The position numbers were made by a program, and so were the translations under genes. A model generated the notes under the pieces. The model saw nothing but the letters and a program-made list of their open reading frames with translations. It was not told where the DNA came from and searched no databases. This document shows, one piece after another, positions 11,164 through 21,905 of a DNA stretch of 64,000 nucleotides (the stretch's first letter is position 1; each line of letters opens with the position of its first letter). Source of the DNA: Nannobrachium achirus. Its lineage: Eukaryota > Chordata > Actinopteri > Myctophiformes > Myctophidae. Where the stretch lies: positions 46,556,415 through 46,620,414 of the forward strand of contig OY997658.1 in assembly GCA_963921795.1 (NCBI GenBank), read 5' to 3'.

Positions 11164-11718
11164 TCTTACAATAAATGCGAGAAGTCTCTGCGTGCGTGCG
11201 TGTGTGTATGTATGTATGTATGTATGTATGTAATCCGCGTATCTCGATAACCGTCTTCCCACCGGCTTCAGATTGGGCATGCGCGTTCCCCGCCGTGGCG
11301 CGGAGTGCAGTGCTGGGCTTCGACCCGACCCGATGCACGGTTTTCCCGAACTGGCGCGAAACGTTCGGAATCTCCGTATGCGGAGATGATTGTTGATATC
11401 AGGCTGTTCCTGAGGAAACGGCGCAAGCGCTCATTGTGACATCACATCATAAAAGGCTCTGACATCACGTATGCCACAATGAGTCAACAAAAATGCAATG
11501 ATTACGTATTAAATGTCATCAGTATGACGTGTTCTGATGTCACAGATCTAGCTGTTGACATCTGCGTATTCAGCTTAAAGAAGAAACAAACAAAAAGCAA
11601 CAGAGATCTCCATATATGGGCATAAAATGGACGCAGATGGTCAAAACGGATCATATAACAACAGGTATAATGGGGTTTGCATTAAAGGGTGGGGCATTCG
11701 GGCGGCCGAGCTTCTAGT
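11164..11718 (+). mobile_element. Helitron-like element, A|TC...CTAGT|T
   Basis: Begins TCTTACAATAAATGCGAG preceded by A, with a GTGC/GTAT short repeat soon after, and ends CGGCCGAGCTTCTAGT followed by T. A small TCGG/CCGA hairpin lies just upstream of CTAGT. There is no target duplication, as expected for Helitrons inserted between A and T. The 5' architecture resembles the other H2 copies. Non-autonomous. Confidence 0.65.
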
Positions 11719-12689
11719 TCTTCATTGTTGATATATTTATTCCTTTTTTTCTATTTTACTTTATAATGATTTATTTATTTCTGAAACCACCACAATGCCA
11801 TCGTTTCATCGTTTGAGGCATAATGGAAAAACATTTTCCAGGCCAGTCGGTCGCTATGCATGGCTGCCATGTTATCTAAAATAAAGATTTTATTTTATTT
11901 TATTTTTATTATTATTCTTGAGTCAGAGTGCCTTGAACTTCTCATTTTTTATCTCCCTTTTTAGATTTTGACCTTTCCAGTTGTTTGCCCTTTAGTTTTC
12001 TAACTTTTCCTTTGTTGAATCCTCTGCAGGGGTCCACAGTGACATTTCCTGACAAATACCAAATTCAAACCTAGATTAAATAACATATACTCTACAATAT
12101 ATTAAAAAAGTGTATCATGGGTCAAAGAAGAACTGATTAACTGGTCACATGCTTCAAGGCCTGTCACAATTATTACATAATCAACTAATCGCAATTATTT
12201 GACATAATCGCAATTATTTTGTCATAATCGTTTCCAACTTTCCATGTTGAAAAATGTTCATATATTTTCAAACATTTTCAAAAATAGTGGAAATAGCAGA
12301 TCTATAAGTTCAGAATGCGTCGCAATGTGACACATTGTGAGCTTGTAAATATTTTTTAAGTATAAAGTTGTCTAAATGTTGTCATTTCTTATGATATTTA
12401 GGTTGTGTCATATTTGCCGTGTGCAACTTCAAAGCCTACAAGCCAAACAGAAATGTAATTTTCAAAGACAAAAACACTACGCAATTATTTGAGTGACATT
12501 TAATCATCATGTAAAATGGCATAATTGTGACAGCCCTACATGCTTCATAAAGCGCCTCATAGACAACCTGACACCTTGGTGAAGGTGTGTGCTCTGCTCA
12601 GCACATTCTGCTTCTCCCCTGTCTTTCTTTCACTCTCTTACTGTCAACTATATGTCATGTTGGTCATTATTGTTATTGTTATTGTTATT
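11719..12689. other. AT-rich DNA, no gene seen
   Basis: AT-rich, with TTTTATTTTATTTT runs near 11890. Sequence at about 12298-12355 is a degenerate member of the recurring GATCTAC...TTGTGAGCTTGTA palindrome module. A (TTATTG)n stretch lies at 12668-12695. Confidence 0.5.
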
Positions 12690-12802
12690 GTTATTGGCGG
12701 CAGTGGCTCAGGGGTAGAGTGGCTGGTAGAGCGGACAGATAGTTGGGACTCCCCCAGAGTTGGTGTCAAAGTGTCCTTGAGCAAGACTCTGAACCCCTAA
12801 TT
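12690..12802 (+). mobile_element. tRNA-derived SINE (family B), 5' half
   Basis: Begins GGCAGTGGCTCAGGGGTAGA, a box-A-like start, and runs through GTGTCCTTGAGCAAGACTCT to CCCCTAATT, where a hAT element interrupts it. The 3' half resumes at 13290. Other family members: 30669-30805 (+), 36423-36600 (-), 52620-52745 (-). Confidence 0.8.
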
Positions 12803-12944
12803 CAGGGGGTTTCAAAGTGAGTGCCGCGAGATCATTTGATAATATTTTGAATTGATTTGGACACTTGAATTACAAAGTTATTTTCAGTCAGTTCTAACCA
12901 AAATGGCTATTATCTCAATGTTTTCCTCACAACATAATCACTAA

Positions 12945-13172
12945 AATATTGTCACTGTCGGGCAGAAACCTTGTATCCAAGTTTCAAATGTGTACGTCTT
13001 TTGGTAAAGCAAAGCCCTGCTTCATCATACAAGACTGTCGCACAAAACTAGTGAAAACAGCCGATCTACAGTGCTTGTAGATCGGCTGTTTTCACTAGTT
13101 TAGTACATTTTATAGATGATAAATACAAAACGAATGGTTTTGGACATACAAGGTTTCCACCCGACAACGACG
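12945..13172. mobile_element. Palindrome-bearing TIR element (family P)
   Basis: Outer inverted ends are ATATTGTCACTGTCGGGC and GACAACGACGATAT, enclosing GAAACCTTGTAT and its inverse. In the centre is a perfect 26-bp-arm hairpin (13045-13101). Relatives: 14273-14397 (short, no central hairpin) and 45497-45707. Confidence 0.75.
13045..13101. repeat. Perfect 26-bp-arm hairpin
   Basis: Arms 13045-13070 and 13076-13101 are exact reverse complements around loop GTGCT. The arm core is AGCCGATCTACA. The same core appears in degenerate form at several other places in the window. Confidence 0.97.
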
Positions 13173-13289
13173 ATATGCTATAAATATAAGGTGCTGGGAG
13201 TGAAAATTATAATGTAGGGGTGCCTCGGATCAAAAAAATATTCATGGGGTGCCCTGAGACAAAAAAGTTTGGGAACCCCTGCCTTAATT

Positions 13290-13402
13290 GCTCCTGATGT
13301 GCAGGTTGGTGCCTTGCATGGTTTCCTTACCATCGGTGTATGAATGTGTGTGTGTGAATTTGTGAATGTAATGCACAATCTGTCATTTACCTTTTGACAA
13401 TC
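13290..13402 (+). mobile_element. tRNA-derived SINE (family B), 3' half
   Basis: Continues the SINE cut at 12802: GCTCCTGATGTGCAGGTTGG, CCTTGCATGG, CATCGGTGTATGAATGTG and an AT-rich tail. It lies 180 bp upstream of the channel exon, in the same intron. Confidence 0.8.
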
Positions 13403-13566
13403 TATCTCATCTCACTGAGACCAATTTGGCTAACCGTCGTCAAAGAAAAGGGAACGCCCTCTCTGTCTTTCGTAAGCTATCAGAGTCTGTCTCGAGAGAT
13501 TACACTGAGACTAACCTGGTGAACCAAAACTATAGCAGACATCCTGAGACTAACCCACAACTCACC

Positions 13567-13582
13567 CGATTCTTCTCTGCAG
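13567..13582 (+). promoter_or_regulatory. Splice acceptor of the channel exon
   Basis: CCGATTCTTCTCTGCAG is a pyrimidine tract ending in CAG at 13582. It is followed at once by the second base of the Ser/Ala codon that precedes Arg-Lys-Phe, the phase expected of ERG exon 2. Confidence 0.93.
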
Positions 13583-13813
13583 CTCGCAAGTTCATCATCG
13601 CCAACGCGCGAGTGGAGAACTGCGCCATCATCTTCTGCAACGATGGCTTCTGCCACATGTGTGGCTACTCACGTGCCGAGATCATGCAGAAGCCGTGCAG
13701 TTGCAACTTCCTGTACGGGCCCCACACTAAGCGCCTGGCCATCGCCCAGATGGCCCAGGCCCTGCTGGGCTCTGAGGAGAGGAAGGTGGAGATCAACCTG
13801 TATCACAAGGACG
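13583..13813 (+). CDS. kcnh2/kcnh6/kcnh7: Exon 2 of an ERG-type (Kv11) potassium channel gene, PAS domain
   Basis: This 231-nt internal exon encodes most of the N-terminal PAS (eag) domain of an ether-a-go-go-related potassium channel. In such channels, which sit in the plasma membrane and carry repolarising K+ current, the PAS domain docks on the cyclic-nucleotide-binding homology domain and slows deactivation. The exon has the exact length and codon phase of human KCNH2 exon 2 (codon 26 second base to codon 103 first base). Visible hallmarks include [26 protein letters not shown] and [10 protein letters not shown]. No stop or frameshift is present, and intact AG and GT splice sites flank it. 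Differences from human KCNH2 are mild (Glu50 to His, Thr65 to Ser, Asp67 to Asn). [13 protein letters not shown]-like features lean to KCNH7 or fish kcnh6, while ARVENC and CGYSRAE match KCNH2, so the paralogue is unresolved. Neighbouring exons were not found in the window. Confidence 0.95.
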
Positions 13814-13819
13814 GTAGGA
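13814..13819 (+). promoter_or_regulatory. Splice donor of the channel exon
   Basis: GTAGGA follows the first G of the Gly codon. The +5 base is G but the +4 base fits less well than GTAAGT, so the donor looks moderate. A (TG)n array starts 18 nt further on. Confidence 0.93.
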
Positions 13820-13830
13820 CAACACACTGC

Positions 13831-13984
<154 letters not shown>

Positions 13985-14069
13985 GCATTTGGAGTATCGT
14001 CCTATCATACAGTATGGTCATAGGACAGTGCGTACATGTGTGTGTGTTGGGAGTATCTTCTGACCTTGC

Positions 14070-14070
<1 letters not shown>

Positions 14071-14123
<53 letters not shown>

Positions 14124-14136
14124 TGTGTGTGTGTGT
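14071..14136. repeat. (TG)n microsatellite
   Basis: About 66 bp of TG with one TATG interruption, about 90 bp beyond the first array in the same intron. Confidence 0.97.
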
Positions 14137-14272
14137 TTGTGAGACTGTGTTGAGTTGAAGTGCTCTGTGTTTATATTTGGCGTGTATGTTTGGTGTATGT
14201 TTGTGGTTTGTGTGTGAGGGTTTCCATGTGTTTTATGGATTGTTCTGGCACCTGTAAACATAACCCAGAATA

Positions 14273-14397
14273 TATCGCCCCCTGTCGGGCAGAAACCTTG
14301 TATATCCACATTTCATCTTAAATGAACAGACTATTTCCCATTTACTGAAAAGTGATGACTTATGACATACAAGGTTTCCACCCGACAGCGATGATAT
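14273..14397. mobile_element. Short family P TIR element
   Basis: Left CTGTCGGGCAGAAACCTTG and right ACAAGGTTTCCACCCGACAG are inverted at 14282 and 14388, and the outer ATATCGCC/CGATGATAT extend the repeat. At about 125 bp it lacks the central hairpin of its relative at 12945-13172. Confidence 0.75.
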
Positions 14398-14674
14398 GAG
14401 AAGATCTCTGTATGTATTTGTGTTTCGGTGTGAGCACTGTACTGTATGTGTGTGATAGAGACTTGGCTGCTTTGTGCTAGTATGCGCATGGCCTTTATTG
14501 GATTCGTGATCTTCATCACTACCAGTTTGTTTTGTTGGAAAGATGATTGATGAAGTTATTAACGTTACTCTTACACACTTACTGTGAGTGCTTCTACATG
14601 CACATGTTGGCTAATTGTAAATGTAAATAACTCATCTAAATCAGTGGTTTTCAACCTATGGGGCTGTTAAGTAT

Positions 14675-14887
14675 GACATCATTTTGTAGGCAGAGGAGAA
14701 TTTCTGCCCCCAGTTTCCGTGAATCTTTTTACTATTTTTACTATTTACACATTTTCTTCTCTTTGTTGTTGAAAGGAAAGTGTTAGAATTATACTTTAGT
14801 CGTTATTTTTTAGTCGTTGTTTTTTGAAATAGCGAGGGACAGAAAATGCTCTGGGGGCAGATTCTCCTCTGCCTACAAAATGATGTC
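14675..14887. repeat. Foldback pair inside the hAT
   Basis: GACATCATTTTGTAGGCAGA with following GAGAATTTCTGCCCCCAG is mirrored by CTGGGGGCAGATTCTCC to ATGATGTC. Arms are about 38 bp with one or two mismatches. Confidence 0.8.
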
Positions 14888-15069
14888 ACGGCTTAAAAGC
14901 CCCATTTCATATCAAGGTCCCATATTCTGCATTTGAGCCACGGACCACCATTTGAGATTTAGCCAATGGCCTCTCAGCCCCAAGACTATTTTGTTGTCGT
15001 TGGATCAGATGTAATACCATCTGAGAGATAACGGGCAAACATTGATCAAAATAACACTTCTTCTACATT

Positions 15070-15596
15070 ACTAGTAAGACGCCCCAGGGCGACAATTCTT
15101 GACCATCTGGCCAGTGATATACATATATCGGACCAGTTACCCATATATGGAGATTCCGGCATGATAGTTAGAACATGCCCATATATGGGCATTACCAAAT
15201 ATGGGCATTCCCAGATGTGACCTTGATATTGATGACGGGACAGGGATATCCATATATGGGCATAAAACGGACAATGACGTAATTTATTTGTGTGATGTGG
15301 GAAAATAAAATATATGTATATAAAATTGACATCAAGCCAGAGCGTGAAGTCAGAGCGGCTAACCCATTCTGTTAAGAGTGGTTCCCCTGAACATTGACAT
15401 CAGAGCATGATGTCAGAGCGACAAACCCATAGAAACATACACAAACCCATAGAATCATAGACTGTAAAAATGTGTAGTGACTGACTGACTGACTGACTGA
15501 CTGACTGACTGACTGACAGACAGACAGACACAGACGGAGACAAGCTGCAACATTTCTCATGGTATACTGCAACCTTCGGTCGCAATAATTGTCTAG
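15070..15596 (-). mobile_element. Helitron-like element (family H1), inverted
   Basis: On the minus strand it begins TCTAGACAATTATTGCGACC, carries a (CTGT/CAGT)n tract, GACATCATGCTCTGACATC and CCATATATGG motifs, and ends GGGCGTCTTACTAGT. It is the best-preserved match to 4119-4477. Flanking bases do not give a clean A/T pair, so the limits may be off by a few bases. Confidence 0.6.
15476..15535. repeat. (CTGA)n / (CAGA)n tetranucleotide tract
   Basis: About ten CTGA units followed by CAGA units, inside the Helitron-like element. It corresponds to short tandem repeats near the 5' ends of other Helitron-like copies. Confidence 0.95.
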
Positions 15597-15838
15597 ACTT
15601 CTCGTAAATTAAGTAATGCAGATGTTTAACAATAATTTAACTCTTGAGAGTGTATAATGAAACCAAAATGGACTGTAAGGGTCCATTGGGTTTCATTTTA
15701 CATTTTACACAAGAGTTAAAGATCTATAAGGGTCCACTTGGTCACCAACTCTGCATCATTTAGTTGGGGACCACGTGGAACCCCCTCAAGGACCACTGGT
15801 GGTCCCCAGACCACTGGTTGAGAACCACTGATCTAGAG

Positions 15839-16285
15839 GTATTTTCCTTGCATGGTCACAGTTAGCTTATTGTTGCTAAAGGCAGCTAGCTAGCTTGTAG
15901 CCTGAAGTGGTGGGAGCGTGTCGATATTTCGACATAACATTTGTTCTACGTCCCAGTATTTCGAGTCGACGCTGGTGAATGTTAACTTGGTGAAATGCTA
16001 ACCTGCCGTGTCCGACGCTGGTCAATGTTAACCTCTATGCCTAAACCTAACCCTAACCTCAGTAACCCTGATGCTGGTGAGTAGCAACCTGTAGGGTTTA
16101 ACGGAAAACAATCAGGGAAAAAAGCTTTTTGAGATGTCCACACACACGTGCACGCACACACGCATACAGGTAATAGAATGCTACCATGGAAATTGGAAGC
16201 TGTCTTGTGTGACGAAAAAGCTCTCTGTGGCAATAGAGCACGGTCATGGTTATAGTAATAGACCCCCTAAACACCATTAGAGAGA

Positions 16286-16286
<1 letters not shown>
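15839..16286. other. No gene seen
   Basis: Contains a diverged direct repeat of GCTGGTGAATGTTAACTTGG and GCTGGTCAATGTTAACCTC (about 15970 and 16015) and TAACCCTAACC, but no frame or known element. Confidence 0.4.

Positions 16287-16341
<55 letters not shown>
16287..16341. repeat. (AC)n microsatellite
   Basis: About 55 bp of pure AC. Confidence 0.97.
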
Positions 16342-16343
<2 letters not shown>

Positions 16344-18244
16344 GTGAAGTGTGATTTCACTCAGAGGAGTGAGACAGAAGTAGCAGAGCTCAGGAAAAGC
16401 AAGGAAAACGCTGTAGGAGGCACAACAAACAAGAGCGAGGAAGATATAGGGAAAAGGAACACACAATTCTAAAGAGAGAAATGGAGGGAGAGAATGATAT
16501 GACACCAGCCCCCCTGCACAGCACACACTCTGTTCCACTGTTCATAGTACACATGCACACCACTCTAGGATATCCTCTGGACACATGTACCTTGTAGGAA
16601 GCTACAACGCTGTCTTTAGAATGACAGATCTGTTACCAACTCAGTCCTAACCAGATGCTACCTAGCTGGTGTTACTAGCAATTACACAATAGACGGCCTC
16701 ACTAATGCAATCTGCTGCTATTTTAATTGTCAACTCAACTATTTTATTATGACATCACAAGTTTGCAGATGTAAAATTGTGGGTTAAAGTATTTTCCATA
16801 TGACCTCCCAATATTTTGCTGTTATAAAATATTATAGTCATTAGAATAGCTAAATATACAAAGAAAAAAGTGAGACAACAGGACAACAATATCAATTATC
16901 CAGTACATAATGTGCTTTGCATGCTCAAAAGAAGTAAATGACATGTCAAAGCCACAGTATTGTGGGCAATTTATTCAAGGGATAGAAAGTGATAGTTTTT
17001 GATGTGAATTCCTGGATATGGCATTTTCATTTGCAACTATCTGTATTGGTCTCAGTAATATTTAACAACAAAGAGACACGCACTCGCGCACACACTGCAT
17101 GCGTGAAGATGCTCACAGAAAACATGTTTACTGGGGATTATTTCTTACCGTGGCTTTGATTATTTGTAGGCCATTTTGTTTTCTTGCAAAGTAATTGCTT
17201 AATTTCCATATCTACATCTATATATATAATATACTGTGTATGTGTATATAAATATATATAGATCTACTGTACATACATACATACATATATCAGTCACTGC
17301 CTGTTCCATTTTTAAGGCTGTAGTAAGTAAAGTTAAAATGACATTTCAGAAAGAGAAATACTAATATCAAATGCTTAGTTGGAACTGATTTCAAATCTCA
17401 TCACTTATCCAAAACAACCAGCAGGACATGAGAGTGATTCAGTCACCACCGCTAAAGCGTTCCAGGGAGACACTTTCACTCCAGGAAACCGCAATTAATT
17501 CACAATTACGGTATATTGTGTATGTGTGTACATTTGGATTTCTTAAGCTGCAGGTTTAGCTTTGTTTGATGCCTGTTGGATCCAGCAGTAGTTATAGAGG
17601 TAGACCAAGGTTTATTTGAATCACCTTATCAAGAAGTCTGAGGTTATTAATCTGGTAGGTGTTTTATAGTATCCACTATAAACACAGTGCACACAATATC
17701 ACAACATTTGGTGGCACAATATCAATATCCTGGCATCTCTCTATTAGGACATAGTGTAATTATAGGCTACTCCTCCTTCACTGTGAGTTCAGTGAGTTTA
17801 TAGGCCCTAAAACAACGCTTCAATGTATGTCGGACGGATGCAACGCACAATCCCAGAAGTAGTCATGACAACAGCTTTTTATAGGAACTGTACTCTTATT
17901 CGAGACTCACATAAATGTGTCTCAAACCAGCAGTGGTGGAAAAAGTACAGGATTCGTTAGATGCCTAGCCTTGCCTAGCTCTTTAGAATTAAAGCTTATT
18001 CCATCTAAAGTTTAGATGGACTAAGCTAAGACCTCTAGATGGAGTACGCTAAGCCAATAAAGTCTATAATACTCTTGAGATATAGCCTAGTTGTAGAGCT
18101 GTCAAGTCAATGGTGGTTGGCTTGGTGCTCTCCTCAGACTGGAGCTAAGAGTTCGATTATATAGTCTGAGTAAAAGTACAATATTTGCCTCCGAGATGCA
18201 GTGGAATAGAAGTAAAAGTATAGAAAATTGGAAACACTCTAGTA
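16342..18244. other. Apparently unique intronic or intergenic DNA
   Basis: Low-repeat sequence of about 1.9 kb with an AT-rich patch (TATATATA near 17220-17290). No exon-like frame with splice sites was recognised. A SHORT duplicated AAAGTATAGAA-like stretch aside, it is among the longer repeat-poor segments of the window and could hold conserved non-coding sequence. Confidence 0.4.
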
Positions 18245-18450
18245 ACCAGTAAGACGCCTAAGGGCGAAAAGCGACCTCGCCCTAAAGGGTGGGGTTGCGC
18301 AGGACGGAATTTGCACAGGACGGAATTCATTTGCAAGTGTGATTCGAGTTGCGGTTGGTTAAGTTGGACTGGTTAAACTGACACAATATGTCCATATACT
18401 GTATGGGCATTCCCAGGCTTGGCATTGGCCCTGACGTTGGCACTATCGAT
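18245..18450 (-). mobile_element. Helitron-like 3' fragment (H1)
   Basis: On the minus strand it ends GCGTCTTACTGGT, which is CTRRT-type, preceded by a GGGCGAGGTCGC hairpin region and CATATACTG motifs. It appears 5'-truncated. Confidence 0.5.
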
Positions 18451-18479
18451 TATAGTTTCACACCAAAAACACATAAAAA

Positions 18480-18660
18480 CTAAATAAATGATAAGAGATA
18501 GAGATAGTGTAAGATCATTATCGATCCCAAGAGGGAAACCCACTAGCCAGAAGTTGCACAGCAGTTAAGATAAAGTAACAGGACAAGAGAAAGTACCACA
18601 TCAGGGTAAAAACAACACACACTAGAGGAACACCATCAATAATGAACAATAGTAGGCCTA
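18480..18660 (-). mobile_element. LINE 3' tail fragment
   Basis: On the minus strand, GTTTCCCTCTTGGGATCGAT followed by AATGATCTTACACTATCTC matches the CCTTGGGA..AATAAAG-type LINE end seen at the window start. Confidence 0.5.
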
Positions 18661-18809
18661 TACAATTAATATACACTCTCAACAAAATCAATTATAAAAA
18701 TGTTTTTTTTTTTTTTTTTTCTCTCTAAAATGTTATAACCCATTTCTTTCTCCCTGTGTCAATATTATCTAATGTAATCCTGGGCGCTGCACTCTCTCTG
18801 CCAACCTAG

Positions 18810-18998
18810 GGAGCCCATGCTTCCTTCTATGCGTGAAGAGTCTAGGCCGCTTCTTTTGTTATTTGTGAGGGTACCTACCCTAGGAGACATAGGCAGAACA
18901 TGCAAACTCCACACTGGAAAGAACACGTCCCCAGCGAACCCAGGACATTCTAGCTGTGAGGCAACAGTGCTACCTACTGCGCCACCGTGCCCCCAAAT
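18810..18998 (-). mobile_element. tRNA-derived SINE (family C)
   Basis: On the minus strand it starts GGCACGGTGGCGCAGTAGG, continues GTTGCCTCACAGC and CCTGGGTTCGCTGG (box-B-like), then GTGTGGAGTTTGCATGTTC. This is a widespread fish tRNA-derived SINE head. The 3' part is degraded. Confidence 0.8.
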
Positions 18999-19584
18999 TA
19001 TAAGAATGTTAAATGAACATAACTCTCTGCATATATTTGAGTAGGCCTACCCAGGGGCGTCATTTGAGTCATCAGGGGATGGCAATGGCCACCCTTAGTG
19101 TTCACATTGTACCTTAAATTCACTTATTTTATGCATATTGTCCCCAACTCTGAATTGTCTTTGCAGATTAATCTGTTTTCATTGCAGTCTGATGCCCGTC
19201 CATCTACATGTGCCACGTGTTATAATTTACATAAGCCTTTTAATGCAACCATTAATTGACTGTAGGTTGACTGAAGTGGATCAGTGGTCAGCAGCAAAAG
19301 ACAGGTTACATGAGGCAGCTCCCAAGTGGGAATGCAGTCAACTGGAAGTGAAGAGGGTGTTGCTTAATGATAAGAGGCGCTAAAAGGGATTTCTCAAAAA
19401 TCATAAAGGTTCTCCACCATCCACCTACTGTACCCTCTGGGCCATTTTAATATAGGATGGAATTGTAAGTAGTATTTTTTTATGTTTAAATGTTTTGAAT
19501 TCCATGAATAAAAAAATATATATTTAAGAAGTACTGAAAAATACAATCTACAAGCTGGGTCCTGAGAAAATATCTAATATCACT
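18999..19584. other. No gene seen
   Basis: AT-rich with no recognised frame or element boundary. Confidence 0.4.
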
Positions 19585-20305
19585 AGTTGCGTTTCCATAA
19601 AGCCGTTTTATTCGCATTTGCGCAAAAATCTTTTTATGGAAACACTAGAAAAATTAGAATAAACTTTCATTATTCGCAAAAACATTTATGCACTTGGAGG
19701 AAGTGGATTTTGAGGCTTTATCGAAAATGTAATGTGCATTAGTGAATGGAAACACTAAAGCGAATTATGTTTTGAATTAAAATGCATTGAACTCGTGGGA
19801 AGGGCTGGTGGGGGTTGGCCGACTCTTGGTTGTACCAAGTTACCAACACGTTCAAATTTGTGCTCAAATGTAAAACCATTCGTTATTATTATTCTTCGTT
19901 TCGCGACAGCAACGCGTGCACAGAATGGCCGAGAACAGCAGACCTCCAAGCTCCCATTGCATCCTCAACGAGCTCTGATGAGCTTGTACTGTAGACTATA
20001 TCAGCTGTTATCGTGCTCAATGCTGTTGCAGGGTTGGGGAGTGGAGCGTCTTTTCTTCTATCTCTCTCTCTCTCTTATCTTATATATGAAATCTATAGGC
20101 TGAAGAGCCCTGGGTTAGAGTGCATGTTCAATAATGTGTCTCACTTGACTGGAAAAAGTGTCCGACTGCTTATTTCATGAACTATCTTCCAAGAATCGCA
20201 TTTTATCAGTGAATGGAAACAGGCAAAATGATTCATTCAAAATGAGGCATTTTCTTTTTCAACTTAATGATAATTCGCTTCCTAATTCGAATGGAAACGC
20301 AACTA
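19585..20305. mobile_element. TIR element of about 720 bp
   Basis: Left TAGTTGCGTTTCCATAAA and right ATGGAAACGCAACTA are inverted ends. Internal ATTCGCAAAA and TTCGCTT motifs echo each other in inverse. The target duplication could not be fixed. No transposase frame. Confidence 0.65.
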
Positions 20306-20708
20306 CAGTTGGGTCTCGAACTGAAAAGTTTGGGAACCTATTCATTTCAATGAAGTTCCTCACCTAGCGCATGAAACACCCGGAAGTATTGGTTCCAACG
20401 TCGGAGCCAATAGAACAAGCGCAATAGCAGTAGATGCAGAAGTCTTGCAATACCTGCTTTGGCCACCAGGACATGACGGCCGCTTCAATAATCCGCCGCT
20501 ATCCTGGGTGCTTGGTCTTAGCTGACATGACACAGAGTATGCACTGCATGCACCCTCATGGTCAGTCCTACACCCAGAGCAAGGATGTGTTTATCCGGTT
20601 ATAGAGTTGTCTCTCAAACTTTTCATGTCAAGGACATCTAAATTTGGCCATGACCCTTTCCAACCACACCTCTTTCTGGACCCCCCCCCCCCTCACACTT
20701 GGCGCACG

Positions 20709-20831
<123 letters not shown>

Positions 20832-21059
20832 GACAGTCTAAGGTAACCCCAGCAGGCCACCTTCTAACCATCAGAGAGCTGCGATTGAACACCGCGGACA
20901 CACCTCATCCATAATGCAGAGAGAGGAAACACTACACCACTTCACCTCCTCTCCTTGCCTCCTTCCTTCCCTCCCTGCATCTGACCAAAGGCCAGGAGGA
21001 GGACGGTGAAGGAAAGGATACTCTTTCTTTGTTGTTGACGAGCAGCCCAAACAATGTAC

Positions 21060-21061
<2 letters not shown>

Positions 21062-21098
<37 letters not shown>

Positions 21099-21159
21099 TG
21101 TGTGTGTAACTCTGCAGCTTACGGCTTAACAACGCACAAACATGGGAGAAAGGACTCAT

Positions 21160-21228
<69 letters not shown>
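21062..21228. repeat. Opposed (TG)n and (CA)n arrays
   Basis: TG at 21062-21107 is followed 55 bp later by CA at 21163-21228. The two arrays are inverted relative to each other and could pair. Confidence 0.95.
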
Positions 21229-21905
21229 AAACACACATAGCCCGCGAACAACACGCACTCCTCGTCATCCAACCCCATTTATCTAATGCCAAACCCAGGC
21301 ATGAGCCTTCACCATGATGGATCTTCTTTCTCTCTCTCACGCTCAATTGTCCAAGTTCGATCGCTCGGCCACTTAATCAATCTCGCTCTACAGGTAAACT
21401 GTGGTACAAAACACGCACGTGAGCGAGCGCGCACGCACGCCACAGACACACAGTGCAACACAGTCAGTCCGGGGATGTGTTACAGTAAGGGAGGGCAGTA
21501 CATCAGTATAGGTTGTTAACAGCGAGGATCTGTGACAGTGCACTGTCCTGGAAAGCTATGGGGGGGGGGTGAAGAAGCTAAGGTGTCCCAGTTCTTCCGG
21601 AGCAAGGGGACAGAGGAAAAGGGAGGAGGAGGAAGGGGGAGGCAGTGTGAACGAGGGAACCTACATTCAGCTTTTAGTTGATTAGGACAATGCTCACTCC
21701 TCCTCCTCCGATGCTCTCTCTGTTATAAGCTATTTTTGAAGGGCCTGACGCACCAAGACAGCTTGCAAGAACTAATGGAGACTGATTGCGTGGGCGTCTC
21801 ACACCAGTGGTGGGAATTATCGTTTGTTTCAGTCATTTCGTTACTGTTCACTAAAAAGATGAGTTCACCGTTCAATGCTTCTGGTTCCGCCCTCCTCACA
21901 TAGGT
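21229..21905. other. No gene seen
   Basis: Mixed sequence with a G-run and a GGAGGAGGAAGGGGG purine stretch near 21620. No frame recognised. Confidence 0.4.

Larger units (their letters stand above)
12803..13281. mobile_element. hAT element, 479 bp, inserted in a SINE
   Basis: Left end CAGGGGGTTTCAAAG and right end GTTTGGGAACCCCTG are inverted hAT-type termini. Flanks CCCTAATT (12795-12802) and CCTTAATT (13282-13289) form an 8-bp target duplication with one mismatch. Removing the element restores the SINE sequence AACCCCTAATTGCTCC. It contains a further inverted-repeat element at about 12945-13172. No transposase. Confidence 0.88.
14642..15830. mobile_element. hAT element, 1.19 kb, hosting other elements
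   Basis: Starts CAGTGGTTTTCAACC and ends GGTTGAGAACCACTG. Flanks ATCTAAAT (14634-14641) and ATCTAGAG (15831-15838) are a 6-of-8 target duplication. Inside are a foldback pair (14675-14713 and 14851-14887) and a minus-strand Helitron-like element (15070-15596). The right-end sequence recurs as a fragment at about 55887-55975. No transposase frame. Confidence 0.8.

Noticed and set aside
13426-13582. Upstream extension of the channel exon as an N-terminal coding start
   Set aside because: The frame is open, but a good acceptor at 13582 and the exact 231-nt exon length of the ERG family place the boundary there; the upstream residues do not match the family.
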